A stretch of DNA of 64,000 nt from Nitrospirales bacterium (GCA_021604145.1 BQIX01000003.1:1-64000), one strand, 5' to 3'. Shown: positions 44,863-54,465, counted from the first letter of the stretch. Translations and numbers: made by a program. The notes: generated from the sequence alone by a model not told the origin.

Positions 44863-46587
44863 TCACGGATTGCGAATCCGAAACCGAACATCGGCCACAT
44901 AGGTATAGGGGGAGATTTCCTCTCCCACAAACAAATCAATGCGATAGGTTCCCACTGGCCATCCCCCTTCGGGCTGGTCTAAAAAGAAATAGCCGCTGCT
45001 ATCGTTTAAATCCACAACCACTGCATCAGTTCCTATCACCATGTTGGGAGATTTATGCTCCACTTGTTCTGCAACCCATTGCGTGGAAATCTGTTTGGCG
45101 TCAGCAGGTGGAGTGGTTAACGCAAAGACAAGATATATTTCAGACTGATCGGGGGCAAACGTGTCTCCAGGATCGAGAGGAATATATTCATGAAATCCAG
45201 CCTGTACATCATCCTGAGCAATGGCCTTCGCCGTCACGAGTTGCCGGAACCATCCTCTGATCATATCCACGCTAAGAGGCCTGACCCGAAAAGGCGTCTG
45301 ACTGTTTTCTGGAAGAATCTGGCCTATATCAAGAGACGATGGCGAATGAGGGTCCTCCTCTCTAATTCTTGAAGGCTCTTGTTGATGGAAGGCCGAGGCG
45401 GTCTCTTCCTCCAACTGGAATTGGGAAATATTAGTCACATGGGTCTGGGCTTCTGTGAGTGCGGCTTCAACGCTGGGGAGATCTGGGAAATTCAAGGCAT
45501 AAAAATCCTGCTCTTTTAAATACTGAATATCTAACACTCGCTGATAATGGCCAATTGCCCTTTCCCATTGTTGCAATTTGGCAAAAGCTTGCCCCATTTG
45601 AAAGATGGCATCAGGATAAAAGGTTGGCTGCCTGGACTGTTGAAAACTGGCTTGGAAAGAAGCGATCGCTTCTTCATATCTTTGAAGTTTCAATAGTGTT
45701 AGTCCAAGGTTATAGCGAGCGAGATCATCGTGAGGATCCAGAATAAGAACCTTTTGCCAGGTAACTTCGGCTTCGGCAAAGTTTTGTGTCTTCATGAATT
45801 GCCAAGCCTGTTCTCGGGTTAAGGCCCAGCGTTTATAATCTTTGCCTTCTTTTCCATACGGCTTCTGAGTATTTTCAAAAAATTTTGAGCGGCTCCCGAT
45901 ATCGACCGTTCCACCTTGGACGGTTTGTACGAGATTTTGTGCGGCAATGTGGACAGGCGAACCTGGCGTCGCGTGCGATAACACCCACTGGACTTCTGCT
46001 TGAGACGCCTCGGCCTCACGGATATCGAATAAGGCTCTGGCCAAAAATAATCGGTAGGCAAGATGGGTCTGGTCTTCTTCTACTGCTCGACGAAAATACA
46101 CGACAGACTCTTCAAATCGCTTCAGCTCCCGAAGCTTTCTAGCGACACGAATGTGAGCTAAGGGATTGTGTGCATCAAGGTCAGCAATGTGAAGGAGCGA
46201 ATTGAGTTCGAGTTTTGGGTCGATACTCAGACGGTTGAGGAGTGTCCACAAAGCCCAATGACCATCTATCCAATCAGGAGCAAGGGTAAGTGCTTGACTA
46301 TAGGAAACCCGGGCTTCCTGATTCTGGCCCAGGATCATCAAGACATCGCCACGTTTTTTGTGAAGACGAGGAGAACCAGGAATGAGCTGTAGAGCCTTGT
46401 CAAGGTGAATGAGGGTAGCATGAAACTGAAATTGTTCCAGCAGTTCCTCGGTGTCAAGCAAAAGCTGGTTTACTTTTTCATTGGGGAGTTCTGAGAGAGC
46501 AAAAGAGTGGTTAGATGCTAGACCGGTCCACATCCCAACGATTGCCACGACCGTGAGTATTCTCTGTAAGGTGTGGTTGTATTTCAC
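44863..46587 (-). CDS. Exported TPR-repeat protein
   Basis: The start is the GTG at 46587, which opens a signal peptide (RILTVVAIVGMWTGLASNHSFA). The 574-residue protein has eight or more TPR-like units (about 35-370), such as DLARYNLGLTLLKLQRYEEAIASF. The last 150 residues form a separate beta-rich domain (DQSEIYLVFALTTPPADAKQ up to YTYVADVRFRI). The protein is probably periplasmic and may scaffold an envelope complex. A broken copy of its TPR part lies at 34560-34833. It follows the CopZ-like gene by 43 bases and likely ends the sigma-54 operon. Confidence 0.75.
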   Translation of the reverse strand: MKYNHTLQRILTVVAIVGMWTGLASNHSFALSELPNEKVNQLLLDTEELLEQFQFHATLIHLDKALQLIPGSPRLHKKRGDVLMILGQNQEARVSYSQALTLAPDWIDGHWALWTLLNRLSIDPKLELNSLLHIADLDAHNPLAHIRVARKLRELKRFEESVVYFRRAVEEDQTHLAYRLFLARALFDIREAEASQAEVQWVLSHATPGSPVHIAAQNLVQTVQGGTVDIGSRSKFFENTQKPYGKEGKDYKRWALTREQAWQFMKTQNFAEAEVTWQKVLILDPHDDLARYNLGLTLLKLQRYEEAIASFQASFQQSRQPTFYPDAIFQMGQAFAKLQQWERAIGHYQRVLDIQYLKEQDFYALNFPDLPSVEAALTEAQTHVTNISQFQLEEETASAFHQQEPSRIREEDPHSPSSLDIGQILPENSQTPFRVRPLSVDMIRGWFRQLVTAKAIAQDDVQAGFHEYIPLDPGDTFAPDQSEIYLVFALTTPPADAKQISTQWVAEQVEHKSPNMVIGTDAVVVDLNDSSGYFFLDQPEGGWPVGTYRIDLFVGEEISPYTYVADVRFRIRNP

Positions 46588-46630
46588 GGCAAATCAATCT
46601 TGCTTTTGAGCACCAAGAACAGCGGATCAT

Positions 46631-47104
46631 TTAAAGAAGATTTTGATCCTTTAACGCTTTCGCTAGCTTTATGGATTTCATGACCTCACCTAAACAACAG
46701 GTTCCGCTCGGATTGGCTTCTTCACACCAACATTCTTTGGCTTTCACCCGTTGCCGAATGATGGTTTCGATATCAGTATCGTTTTTCTGGCGAATATCTT
46801 CCCGAACATCTGCGCGCATATAACCAAAACAATAGCAAAGTGGGATCGGATCTTCAGTTTCCTTGATCCCGACGCGCACGATGAGCATATCTTTGGTGAC
46901 TAAATGGTCTTTTCCTTCTGAGACATACACAATATCGCAGTCTGGAGCATTACAAAAATAATAGGGTTGGAGCAATAAATCTACCTTGATTTCAGGCTTG
47001 AGCAGCCCCTCCACCGTCTTTCTCTCTACGGGCTTCATCGGTTTACCGTTCATCGGACAGGTGGGTGCGGCTCCCGTGTATGATGTGACACAACATTGTG
47101 ACAT
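46631..47104 (-). CDS. CopZ-type Zn/[2Fe-2S] metallochaperone domain protein
   Basis: The start follows AGGAGA. The 157-residue protein matches the N-terminal domain of archaeal-type CopZ: CCVTS and CPMNGKPM near the start, YYFCNAPDCDIVYVSEG, LCYCFGYMRADVREDI, and ECWCEEANPSGTCCLGEV. In Archaeoglobus CopZ this domain binds a zinc ion and a [2Fe-2S] cluster and can reduce Cu(II). The copper-binding HMA domain usually fused to it is missing here. It is cytosolic and could deliver or reduce metal for the pump encoded upstream. Confidence 0.85.
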   Translation of the reverse strand: MSQCCVTSYTGAAPTCPMNGKPMKPVERKTVEGLLKPEIKVDLLLQPYYFCNAPDCDIVYVSEGKDHLVTKDMLIVRVGIKETEDPIPLCYCFGYMRADVREDIRQKNDTDIETIIRQRVKAKECWCEEANPSGTCCLGEVMKSIKLAKALKDQNLL

Positions 47105-47275
47105 AGGTTTCTCCTATGACGCTGCGGATGGAATTTGGTGGTGGCCTATTCCATCCCTTGCGTATTGAATGCCAGTTCCATCGTTTCGCACAAACTTTTC
47201 TGAGAATCTTTTAAAAGTACGGCACCGCCTTCATCTGAACCCATCGTTCGAGTCAGCCAAAAAAACAATTACGGT

Positions 47276-47593
47276 TTAGATAGGGCCTTTTTGGCAGTCT
47301 TTTCCCTCCTTCATCCATGATGGTTCAGCGCAACAGGATGCTCCACCTGATGGTGGTTTTTGAAGCCCATAGGCAAGGAGGCAGAGAAAAAAGACCAGGG
47401 CCGGAAGCAGCACGACATCCAAATATCCCGTGAAGGCACTTAAGCCCAAGACAGCCAATAGCCCAACGAGAAGCGGTGTAAAGCAACATACCGCGACTAG
47501 TCCAGCGCCAACAATTCCTGTGATGACTAATCCACGTGAACGTTTGTCGTCAGGTGTCGGCTCCTGAGGTGTCGGCTTACCTTCCTTCATCAT
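47276..47593 (-). CDS. MerF-like metal transport protein
   Basis: The start (ATGATG) has GGAG upstream. The 105-residue protein has two membrane helices, a vicinal cysteine pair in the first (VAVCCFTPLLVGLLAVLGL), and a further pair (ASCCAEP) in the C-terminal tail. This is the MerF/MerT arrangement that draws Hg(II) or another soft metal through the inner membrane. The tail is longer than in MerF. It lies between a TlpA-type thioredoxin and the CopZ-like chaperone. Confidence 0.8.
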   Translation of the reverse strand: MMKEGKPTPQEPTPDDKRSRGLVITGIVGAGLVAVCCFTPLLVGLLAVLGLSAFTGYLDVVLLPALVFFLCLLAYGLQKPPSGGASCCAEPSWMKEGKDCQKGPI

Positions 47594-47639
47594 CTACACT
47601 CCTTCGTGACAATATTAGTTGGATTTCGCCAGTGGTCCG

Positions 47640-48224
47640 TCAGCGATCTCCGCGAGTGTTTAATAGCAGTTCGATTGAATTCATCACCTCCACGCTGCCC
47701 CACGGTCTTGCACCAAGAATGGTTTCAATCACCTGACTGTCACGTCCCATCACGACCGTGACAGGGACCCATGACAGCCGATAGCTCCTGGCGACCTGTT
47801 CTTCGGGATCCAGGAGAATCGGATAGGTCAATTCAAGGTGTTCGTCTTCTAAAAAGGCCTCAACGGCAGGACGGCCCTCTTTATCAAGGGCAATGGCTAG
47901 AACAGAAAGCCCTTTCTCTTTGTACGCCTGATACAACTTTTCGAATTCGGGCATTTCCCTCACACAATCCCGACACCAGGTTGCCCAGAAATTGAGGAGA
48001 ACCACCTGACCTTTATAGTCGTTCAAGCTGACCGATTGACCTTGGAGGCTTGGCAGCGTGAAGGTTGGAGCCTGAACCGGCTCCGTCCCGCATGCTGTCT
48101 CTCCCGCTCCATGTGCTAGGTAAAGGAACGTCAGCAAAGTTAGGCCAATAATGGCCATTGCCCTCGGGGTTTTCTGCACGTGTCGGCCGTTTCCCAAACC
48201 AAATAACCCTATCCGATGACACAC
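47640..48224 (-). CDS. TlpA/ResA-like thioredoxin, membrane anchored
   Basis: The GTG at 48224 has AAGGA upstream. The 194-residue protein has an N-terminal anchor (AMAIIGLTLLTFLYLAHGAG) and a periplasmic thioredoxin domain with the redox site FWATWCRDCVREMPEF and the cis-proline segment LSWVPVTVVM. Such proteins reduce disulfides in the envelope. Next to the CxC proteins it may keep their cysteines able to bind metal. Confidence 0.88.
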   Translation of the reverse strand: MCHRIGLFGLGNGRHVQKTPRAMAIIGLTLLTFLYLAHGAGETACGTEPVQAPTFTLPSLQGQSVSLNDYKGQVVLLNFWATWCRDCVREMPEFEKLYQAYKEKGLSVLAIALDKEGRPAVEAFLEDEHLELTYPILLDPEEQVARSYRLSWVPVTVVMGRDSQVIETILGARPWGSVEVMNSIELLLNTRGDR

Positions 48225-48242
48225 GGCATTGATCCTTTGTAT

Positions 48243-48962
48243 TTATTCCATTTTGATCATGATGGGCTTATCTTCCTTGGGGTCATGATTCAAAGCCCTC
48301 GGCCCTTTCATGGCGGTCATCACAAATGTCATGCGCGAAGGAACAGGAATGTCCTTGTTGATGTTGATGCCAATCACTCGATACCACATGCCGCCTTTGG
48401 GCGCGGTATACACAATACTGGCACAGAGACATTTGGCGACAACATTGAGCATCGCGATGGAACTGGTATCCCAAGACAGAAGGATATGGTCTTTGGGATT
48501 TGGCGCGGGGACAAAAAACTGAATGTCCTTGTCCCCTTTTCGGTTATCCACCACCAACGTAATAAAGTAATAGCCTGGTGGAAGAGAGACCGGGCCAGCA
48601 ATCGCCCCTTCTCCCGTATCAAGAGAGCCCATGATCGGAACCTTCACGTCGGCAACCTCGTCAGATGGAATAGAACGGTCCTGCCATAGCATCTTGGGAT
48701 CCTGTGGGTCGGTCAAGAATTGCTTGATCGGCAGGTCTAGCCCCTTCTCCGTTTCAAACACGATCTGGAGACTGACTTTTCCTTCTTCCCGAGGGTATTC
48801 ATTCGGATCTGGAGCCTCCCCTTTGGAAGGAAGAATAATGGGTAATTTGTGCCCCATGGGAATATGAGGCCGCACAACCAAATCCTCGGAAAAGGCCGGG
48901 CTCAGGGATCCCGCCAACAAGAAACTCGTTGCGACAAGCAACAAAAGAATGAAGTGTTTCAT
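48243..48962 (-). CDS. Exported CxC protein, copy B
   Basis: The ATG at 48962 follows GAGGAGA; an upstream in-frame start was rejected. The 239-residue protein has a signal peptide (ILLLLVATSFLLAGSLSPAFS) and a beta-rich mature part. A KCLCASIVYTAPKGGMWYRVI segment near residue 175 matches CMCLGETYTVPPHSGWFRII in the neighbouring protein, and both are followed by an S-R-M segment. The C-x-C motif with nearby Met suggests Cu(I) or another soft-metal site in a cupredoxin-like fold, but the family was not recognised. Confidence 0.65.
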   Translation of the reverse strand: MKHFILLLLVATSFLLAGSLSPAFSEDLVVRPHIPMGHKLPIILPSKGEAPDPNEYPREEGKVSLQIVFETEKGLDLPIKQFLTDPQDPKMLWQDRSIPSDEVADVKVPIMGSLDTGEGAIAGPVSLPPGYYFITLVVDNRKGDKDIQFFVPAPNPKDHILLSWDTSSIAMLNVVAKCLCASIVYTAPKGGMWYRVIGININKDIPVPSRMTFVMTAMKGPRALNHDPKEDKPIMIKME

Positions 48963-48991
48963 GATGTTCTCCTCATAAATGTAGGCCAAAT

Positions 48992-49621
48992 TTAGTCAAC
49001 CAAAGAGTCGCTGGTTAAGACATGGGTGGCGACCATCCGTGACCCGGCTGGGGTATCAAAAGCTGGACCCAGACGGATGATGCGAAACCACCCTGAATGA
49101 GGCGGGACCGTATAGGTTTCTCCCAAACACATGCAGTTCATAATCGTCGTGGGTTGTAAATTTTGTGGCTCGATATAATGGGGAATGCCTCGGAATTTCA
49201 CGGGCTTATCGGTATTGTTGAAATACGCCACTTTGATGAGCGTCAATTCCCCGGGTCGCAAGGTAAACACGCCGTCTTTGATCGGTTCTCCTGCAAACGC
49301 ATCTTCTATGTTGCATCCACCAACCGTGTGCCATGGCACGGCTTGGACCGTAGGAGGTTTCAGAATTTGAAATTGGCTGCAGTCCCCATCAAACAACAGA
49401 CATTCAAATTTGACCTGCATGGTCACATAATACGGTTCTTGCCCTGGAGGCTCTTGTCCAGGTTTGACATGCGACAACTCCTCCTCGCCACCCGGTAGCC
49501 AATCAAAACTTTGAACGACTGGTGGTTCGGATGAACCTTTTTGAGGTTCTGCCAGCAGGGATGTGGGCCACCCCAATACAGCACAGACACCAACCATCAC
49601 CATCGATATGCGGGTTTTCAT
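48992..49621 (-). CDS. Exported CxC protein, copy A
   Basis: The start follows GAGGAGGA. The 209-residue protein has a signal peptide (MVMVGVCAVLGWPTSLLA). Its mature part is beta-rich and includes NCMCLGETYTVPPHSGWFRII near residue 160 and further cysteines (FECLLFDGDCSQ; GGCNIED). It is a paralogue of the next gene. The pattern of a C-x-C after a hydrophobic strand recalls the copper site of Cox11-type proteins (CFCF), but the overall sequence differs. Confidence 0.65.
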   Translation of the reverse strand: MKTRISMVMVGVCAVLGWPTSLLAEPQKGSSEPPVVQSFDWLPGGEEELSHVKPGQEPPGQEPYYVTMQVKFECLLFDGDCSQFQILKPPTVQAVPWHTVGGCNIEDAFAGEPIKDGVFTLRPGELTLIKVAYFNNTDKPVKFRGIPHYIEPQNLQPTTIMNCMCLGETYTVPPHSGWFRIIRLGPAFDTPAGSRMVATHVLTSDSLVD

Positions 49622-49685
49622 GACTCGTCCTCCTCATTCGGTATTCAGATTTAAGACATCGTTCGTGCAATGGGTCATAGGTCGG

Positions 49686-50222
49686 TTAACGGGCAATAGA
49701 GGCCACAATATCATCCAAGACCCCATCGATTTCTCGCCCCAACCCTTCGCACCCTTTGTAGGGCGCAAGCACCGCAGAGGCGCGATAGTATGTGACCAAT
49801 ACACTCCCATCATTGGCCTCCATCACCACCACACGGTATGGCATTTCAAGCGCGGCGGCTCCATCATTTTTGGCGATGACTTTTCCGTATCGCGGATGAA
49901 AAAATTCGATCCCGAGCATCCCCCCGGTCTTCAGTCCCACTAATGTCAGCAGTTCTTGGTGATCGATGTTTCCGACGATCAGGAGATCTTTGGCTTCAAT
50001 GGTGTCTTTAATACGAATGACCGTATCAATGAAGGGATACTTCGAACGAACCACGATCCGATCCTTCGGCAATGGCATCGCAATCGAACGATCGCCAAAC
50101 ACCATTTTCATGGCGGTTTCCTGAGCCCTAACCTCTGGAGAAAGGGCCAAGGCAACACTGAGTATTATCAGACCTGTGATCACCACATAAGACATTCTCC
50201 GCATGTGTAAAAATTTTCCCAT
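49686..50222 (-). CDS. Exported DUF302 protein, copy 2
   Basis: The ATG at 50222 has AGGAGA upstream. The 178-residue protein has a signal segment (YVVITGLIILSVALALSPEVRA) and a DUF302 domain (IRIKDTIEAKDLLIVGNIDHQEL, EMPYRVVVMEANDGSVLVTYYRAS). The DUF302 fold is known from structures but its function is not. A second DUF302-like gene lies directly upstream, and both flank the RND pump. Confidence 0.75.
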   Translation of the reverse strand: MGKFLHMRRMSYVVITGLIILSVALALSPEVRAQETAMKMVFGDRSIAMPLPKDRIVVRSKYPFIDTVIRIKDTIEAKDLLIVGNIDHQELLTLVGLKTGGMLGIEFFHPRYGKVIAKNDGAAALEMPYRVVVMEANDGSVLVTYYRASAVLAPYKGCEGLGREIDGVLDDIVASIAR

Positions 50223-50281
50223 TAGCTTTCTCCTATTCAATAAATGAAATGGACCCAACAATGATGAACCATAAAATCGTC

Positions 50282-50803
50282 TTACTTCACCCCAGCATCC
50301 GAGATCTTCACCATCAACTGGTCTAGTTCGCCTCCCAGATCAGAAAGGGCCTTATAATCAGACAACACCGAAGAGGGTTGTTTGTAGCGAATGATCCCTT
50401 TCCCATCCGAGCCTTCCCAAATCACAATTTTCAGGGGGATCTCCATGGCAGCTTTGGGGTCATTGTCAAACACAGGTATGCCAAGATCTGGCCGATACAA
50501 AAAGAACCCTTTGGCTCCGGCACGCTCCCGGCCCACCATCCGTTGCATCAGTTGATAATTGGGTTCTCCGACGATGATAAACCGTGCGCTCTTAATGGCA
50601 CGTTGAACGTTGGCAATCGCTCTTCGAAAGGGAAGGGTGGATTGTTTTTCAATAATGACTCCCCCGGAATACTGATAATCTTTTGCCCAGGCAGACCCAT
50701 GGTCTGTGTCGACGGCGCTTACACACCAAAACATTCCCAGCACAGCCGCCAAACAGGCAAATACCTGTTTATAGCGGAATCGTTGCTTCACCGTATGAAC
50801 CAT
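50282..50803 (-). CDS. Exported DUF302 protein, copy 1
   Basis: The ATG at 50803 follows AAGGAGG; the frame continues upstream without a start signal. The 173-residue protein has a signal segment (VFACLAAVLGMFWCVSAVDT) and a DUF302-like domain (VQRAIKSARFIIVGEPNYQLMQR, EIPLKIVIWEGSDGKGIIRYKQPS). It is a paralogue of the following gene. It begins 125 bases after the RND gene. Confidence 0.75.
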   Translation of the reverse strand: MVHTVKQRFRYKQVFACLAAVLGMFWCVSAVDTDHGSAWAKDYQYSGGVIIEKQSTLPFRRAIANVQRAIKSARFIIVGEPNYQLMQRMVGRERAGAKGFFLYRPDLGIPVFDNDPKAAMEIPLKIVIWEGSDGKGIIRYKQPSSVLSDYKALSDLGGELDQLMVKISDAGVK

Positions 50804-50928
50804 TGGACACCTCCTTATTGTGTAAAGTGACGTGATTGAATTATTCCGTATGCAGCACTCCCAGCGTCCCTCATTGATCGCGAGGCCTGAGGCGTCACCA
50901 GAAATGGGACGTTGATGAGAGCGCCGAG

Positions 50929-53900
50929 TTATGAGGACCATTCTTCGCGTTGGCTCCTTACAATAGATTCTTGGGAGTGTTTCGCCTCCTCGTTGGCTTC
51001 CCCTTCAAATACGGGTGTGGTGTTGGTGGATCCCGACGTCGAGCTCCCATTACCGTCACGGTCAACGGACGGTCTAACTGGACCGGAGGAACTCGGGTGT
51101 ATCCCAAACACTTTCCGAAGATATTGCTTGGCGTCATCCAGCAATGAATATGTGACGGGCACCATGATAAGACTGAGGGCGGTCGAACTAACCACGGCAC
51201 CAATTAACGCGGTCGCAATGGGTCGAAACCGATCCATACCCGTTGGGGGTGCAAACATGGGGGGAATGAACGCGGCGACAAACGTAATCGCGGTCATCAA
51301 GACGGGGATAAGTCGAATCGTGCCGCCACTGATGATCGCTTCCCGTATAGGCTTTCCTGCCGCCCGTTCTTGCTCAATTTTATCGAGCAAATAAATCCCA
51401 GTGGCCATAACAGCGGCGGTCGCAATCGTCAGTCCCCACACCACAGGCGGCGACCAATACATGCCTCGCCAATACAGAAAAAAAATGGCCCCAAAGACCT
51501 GTAATGGGGCATCCACCATAATCGCCATGGTGGCGACCCAGGATTGAGTTTGAAGGAGCAACATGAACAGGAGAAGGAAAATGGCAAAGGCCAAGGCCGA
51601 ATACAGTCGATAGAGGTTGTCCATCATGTCGAGCATCAACCCCTTGGGTTCGACGGTATACCCTTTGGGAAGCGTAACCGAGGTCTTAATGCCCATGAGG
51701 ACGCCAGCTGTCGCCATTCTGAGGCCAACCCCGCGGTATTGCCCCAGCACACTCATGGCATATTGCAGATCCTCCTTGTAGACCAGATCCGTCCCCTCTT
51801 TGCGTTCAATCGTGGCGACCTCCTTTAAAGGAACCTGCCCGCCATCTGGCAGTTTCAACATGACCTGCTCCAGATCATTCATCGTCAATCGTTGATCAGG
51901 CTGATAACGAATGAGCAAGCGTCGGTGACGATATCCCTCTTCGGGTTTAAAAAATTCCGAGGTCATGCCACCGTTCAACGCGTAGTACGCCTGCATGGCG
52001 ATTTGTGGAACGGCCAATCCCAATTCCTTGGCCCGGACTCGATCGATGTTGAGGTGATATTGCGGCATCGTCATCGACCAATTGGTAAAGGGTTGAACAA
52101 TCCCAGGGGTACGTTGGGCCACGGCCAAGCCCTCTTGACCAATCTTGGCGAGTTCCTCCAAATCCGGTCCTTTAATGACCGCTTCCACAGGGGCTCGAGC
52201 GGTGTTGACAGGCGTCGCTCCCATTTCCATGAGCCAAAAAGACCGAATTCCTGGCACAGAGGAGAGCGCTTCAGCCTGAACCCCATCCATAATTTGCCAA
52301 ATGTCTCGTCCGCTCAGATCGGCGCAGGGTTTGAACAGATACGACAAGAGGGAAAGGTCATCCGCCCATCGGTTATAGAATTGACAGACACGTTCTTCTA
52401 CGTTGCTCATGGTGATTTTAAAAAAGGCCTTGTTGACGGTCCGGACGCCGAAGCCCGAAAAATAGGTACCAAACGCCGGCTCTGCGCCAATTTGGGTGGA
52501 GACCAATTGGATTTCCGGTTGTTGCAATAAAATTTGTTCCACGCGGGAGACCAGGGCTTCGGTTTCCTGAAAAGAGGTGCCAGGCCAGGCTTCGACTTCT
52601 CCAACCGCTTGAGCGGTATCTTGAAGAGGCATCCCCTCCCATCCCAAGGTTGGCCAAATTTTGTACGCGATAAACATCGAGCTCATGGCGAGGGCGATGA
52701 CGATCAACCGGTTATCCAAAGCCAAGGCCAACACATGCCGGTACAGCCACACCGTGCCCTCAATGAGTTTGGTGAATGGAGCGAGAAAGATTTTCAAGAT
52801 CCGGTCAAAAAGGTTGGTCCTTTGGTCCTGATGAGGTTTGTAAAGATAGGCCGCCATCATGGGATTGAGGGTCAGTGAGAGAAACGCGGAGAACACCATG
52901 GCGAAGATCATGGGCCAGGTCATGCCGCGAAAGCCGGATCCCATCGTGCCCTCGAGTATTAAGTTCGGCGTGAGCGCAATCATGAAGGTGAGGGCTGACA
53001 AAATATTGGGAAGGAGAATTTCTTGGGAGCCATCGATGGCCGCGGCCTTCGGCGTTTTCCCAAACTTTAAATGCCGATTGATCACTTCAATGAGGACCAC
53101 GGAGTCATCCACTAATCGCCCAATGACGAAGGTAATGCCCATCAAGGTCGGTGTGTTAATGGTTTGCCCAGCCAGGGGAAAAAACACAAAACTGGCCGCG
53201 ACGGCCGCGGGAAGGGTGACCAGGACGATGAATGTGGGCGTGATGGTCTGAATGAAAATCAGCACCACGATGCCGGTCATAATGAAGGCGAGCATCATTT
53301 CATGCCAGGCATTGGCAATGATGGTTTCCAGGAACGCTTTGCGATTGTAGGCCACCTCAAATGACAGCCCCGGAAACTCCTTCACAAACTCATCCATCAG
53401 GCCGGGCGTGGGATGAGTGGGCAATCCCATAAACGCTTTGAGTGCTTTCAGAATCCCGGAATCTGTCGAGCCGATAATGTCATCGATCACATCGAAATCG
53501 CTGACTTCAGGCTGTTTGACGATTTGGATCAGTTGCCCCGGTGTCCCATTAAAGTGATAGGCACTGGTGATCTCTGAGAAGGTGTCTCGAACGTGGGCCA
53601 CATCACGCAAGTACACAACTTGATCGTTGACGGTGGCGATAGGAATGTCATTAAGCTTGGTCGGATCCCGGAAACGTTCATCGGCTCGTACGAGAATATC
53701 GTGCTCAGGAGTTCTGAGCTTCCCGGCTGCCCGACTAATGTGCTGCTCTTCTAAGGCTTGCTTGAGATCCATCAACCCCAGTGAGTAGGCGGCCAGCTTG
53801 TCTCGATCCACTTCAACCAAAATGAGTCGCCGCTTGCCGCCAAAGGGAATGGCGGACTGCACGCCGGCAACAGCTTCAAGACGATCCCGCAAGGTGTTCT

Positions 53901-54444
53901 CGACAAACTCCCGGAGGCGAACTTCGTCATAGCCTTCCCGCTTAATGTTGAGATCTAAAATGGGTACGTTGTCATTGGCGACATGAACCACCCAGGGGTT
54001 ACTGGTGTTATCCTTGTCGAGGGGAAGTTCATTGAGCATATTGGAAAGCAGCGTTTGCACTTCGACTTTGTGCTTGTTCATGTCCGAGTAATAGTCAAAT
54101 CCGACGATAATCTCGGTTCGGCCTTCTTGAGAATTTGAACGAATGAATGTCTTCTCATCTAAGACCGTCATTTTTTGCTCTATGGGGCGGGCGAAGTAGG
54201 CTTCCATATCTTCAGCGGCCACGCCTGGGTACGTGATGATGATGCCCACGGTGGGATTTTCTAGATACGGCTGTAGTTCCCTGGCTGTCTTGCCGTAGGT
54301 CATGATGCCCCCTATGACCAGGAGCGCAATCACCGGGATCATCAGGATGGGTTTTTCAATGGCAAGAATCGGGAGCCTTCGAAGCCAGGTCATGCCTCGA
54401 TACTCGACCGGCTTGCCATCATCTGAGAGTAACGTCCGTGCCAT
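50929..54444 (-). CDS. RND efflux permease, HAE-like, with extended C-terminal tail
   Basis: At 1171 residues this pump is about 120 longer than most RND permeases. Transmembrane segment 4 reads GITFVIGRLVDDSVVLIEVINRH, nearer to the V-D-D pattern of HAE (drug-type) pumps than to the DGAV or VDA patterns of metal pumps. An extra Cys-bearing loop (RVCQFYNRW...FKPCADLSG) lies in the second periplasmic half. The last 65 residues are a hydrophilic Ser/Gly/Glu tail. The gene neighbours are all soft-metal or redox proteins, so the substrate may be a metal complex or a thiol adduct. This is an inference. Confidence 0.85.
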   Translation of the reverse strand: MARTLLSDDGKPVEYRGMTWLRRLPILAIEKPILMIPVIALLVIGGIMTYGKTARELQPYLENPTVGIIITYPGVAAEDMEAYFARPIEQKMTVLDEKTFIRSNSQEGRTEIIVGFDYYSDMNKHKVEVQTLLSNMLNELPLDKDNTSNPWVVHVANDNVPILDLNIKREGYDEVRLREFVENTLRDRLEAVAGVQSAIPFGGKRRLILVEVDRDKLAAYSLGLMDLKQALEEQHISRAAGKLRTPEHDILVRADERFRDPTKLNDIPIATVNDQVVYLRDVAHVRDTFSEITSAYHFNGTPGQLIQIVKQPEVSDFDVIDDIIGSTDSGILKALKAFMGLPTHPTPGLMDEFVKEFPGLSFEVAYNRKAFLETIIANAWHEMMLAFIMTGIVVLIFIQTITPTFIVLVTLPAAVAASFVFFPLAGQTINTPTLMGITFVIGRLVDDSVVLIEVINRHLKFGKTPKAAAIDGSQEILLPNILSALTFMIALTPNLILEGTMGSGFRGMTWPMIFAMVFSAFLSLTLNPMMAAYLYKPHQDQRTNLFDRILKIFLAPFTKLIEGTVWLYRHVLALALDNRLIVIALAMSSMFIAYKIWPTLGWEGMPLQDTAQAVGEVEAWPGTSFQETEALVSRVEQILLQQPEIQLVSTQIGAEPAFGTYFSGFGVRTVNKAFFKITMSNVEERVCQFYNRWADDLSLLSYLFKPCADLSGRDIWQIMDGVQAEALSSVPGIRSFWLMEMGATPVNTARAPVEAVIKGPDLEELAKIGQEGLAVAQRTPGIVQPFTNWSMTMPQYHLNIDRVRAKELGLAVPQIAMQAYYALNGGMTSEFFKPEEGYRHRRLLIRYQPDQRLTMNDLEQVMLKLPDGGQVPLKEVATIERKEGTDLVYKEDLQYAMSVLGQYRGVGLRMATAGVLMGIKTSVTLPKGYTVEPKGLMLDMMDNLYRLYSALAFAIFLLLFMLLLQTQSWVATMAIMVDAPLQVFGAIFFLYWRGMYWSPPVVWGLTIATAAVMATGIYLLDKIEQERAAGKPIREAIISGGTIRLIPVLMTAITFVAAFIPPMFAPPTGMDRFRPIATALIGAVVSSTALSLIMVPVTYSLLDDAKQYLRKVFGIHPSSSGPVRPSVDRDGNGSSTSGSTNTTPVFEGEANEEAKHSQESIVRSQREEWSS

Positions 54445-54465
54445 AGATTTTTATTTCATTCGGGT

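Noticed and set aside
48310-48522. Small plus-strand frame over the CxC protein gene
   Set aside because: No start signal and fully antisense to a gene with signal peptide and paralogue.
51892-52530. Plus-strand frame of 212 codons inside the RND gene
   Set aside because: Antisense shadow of a conserved permease; rich in His, Arg and Gly as expected from that strand.
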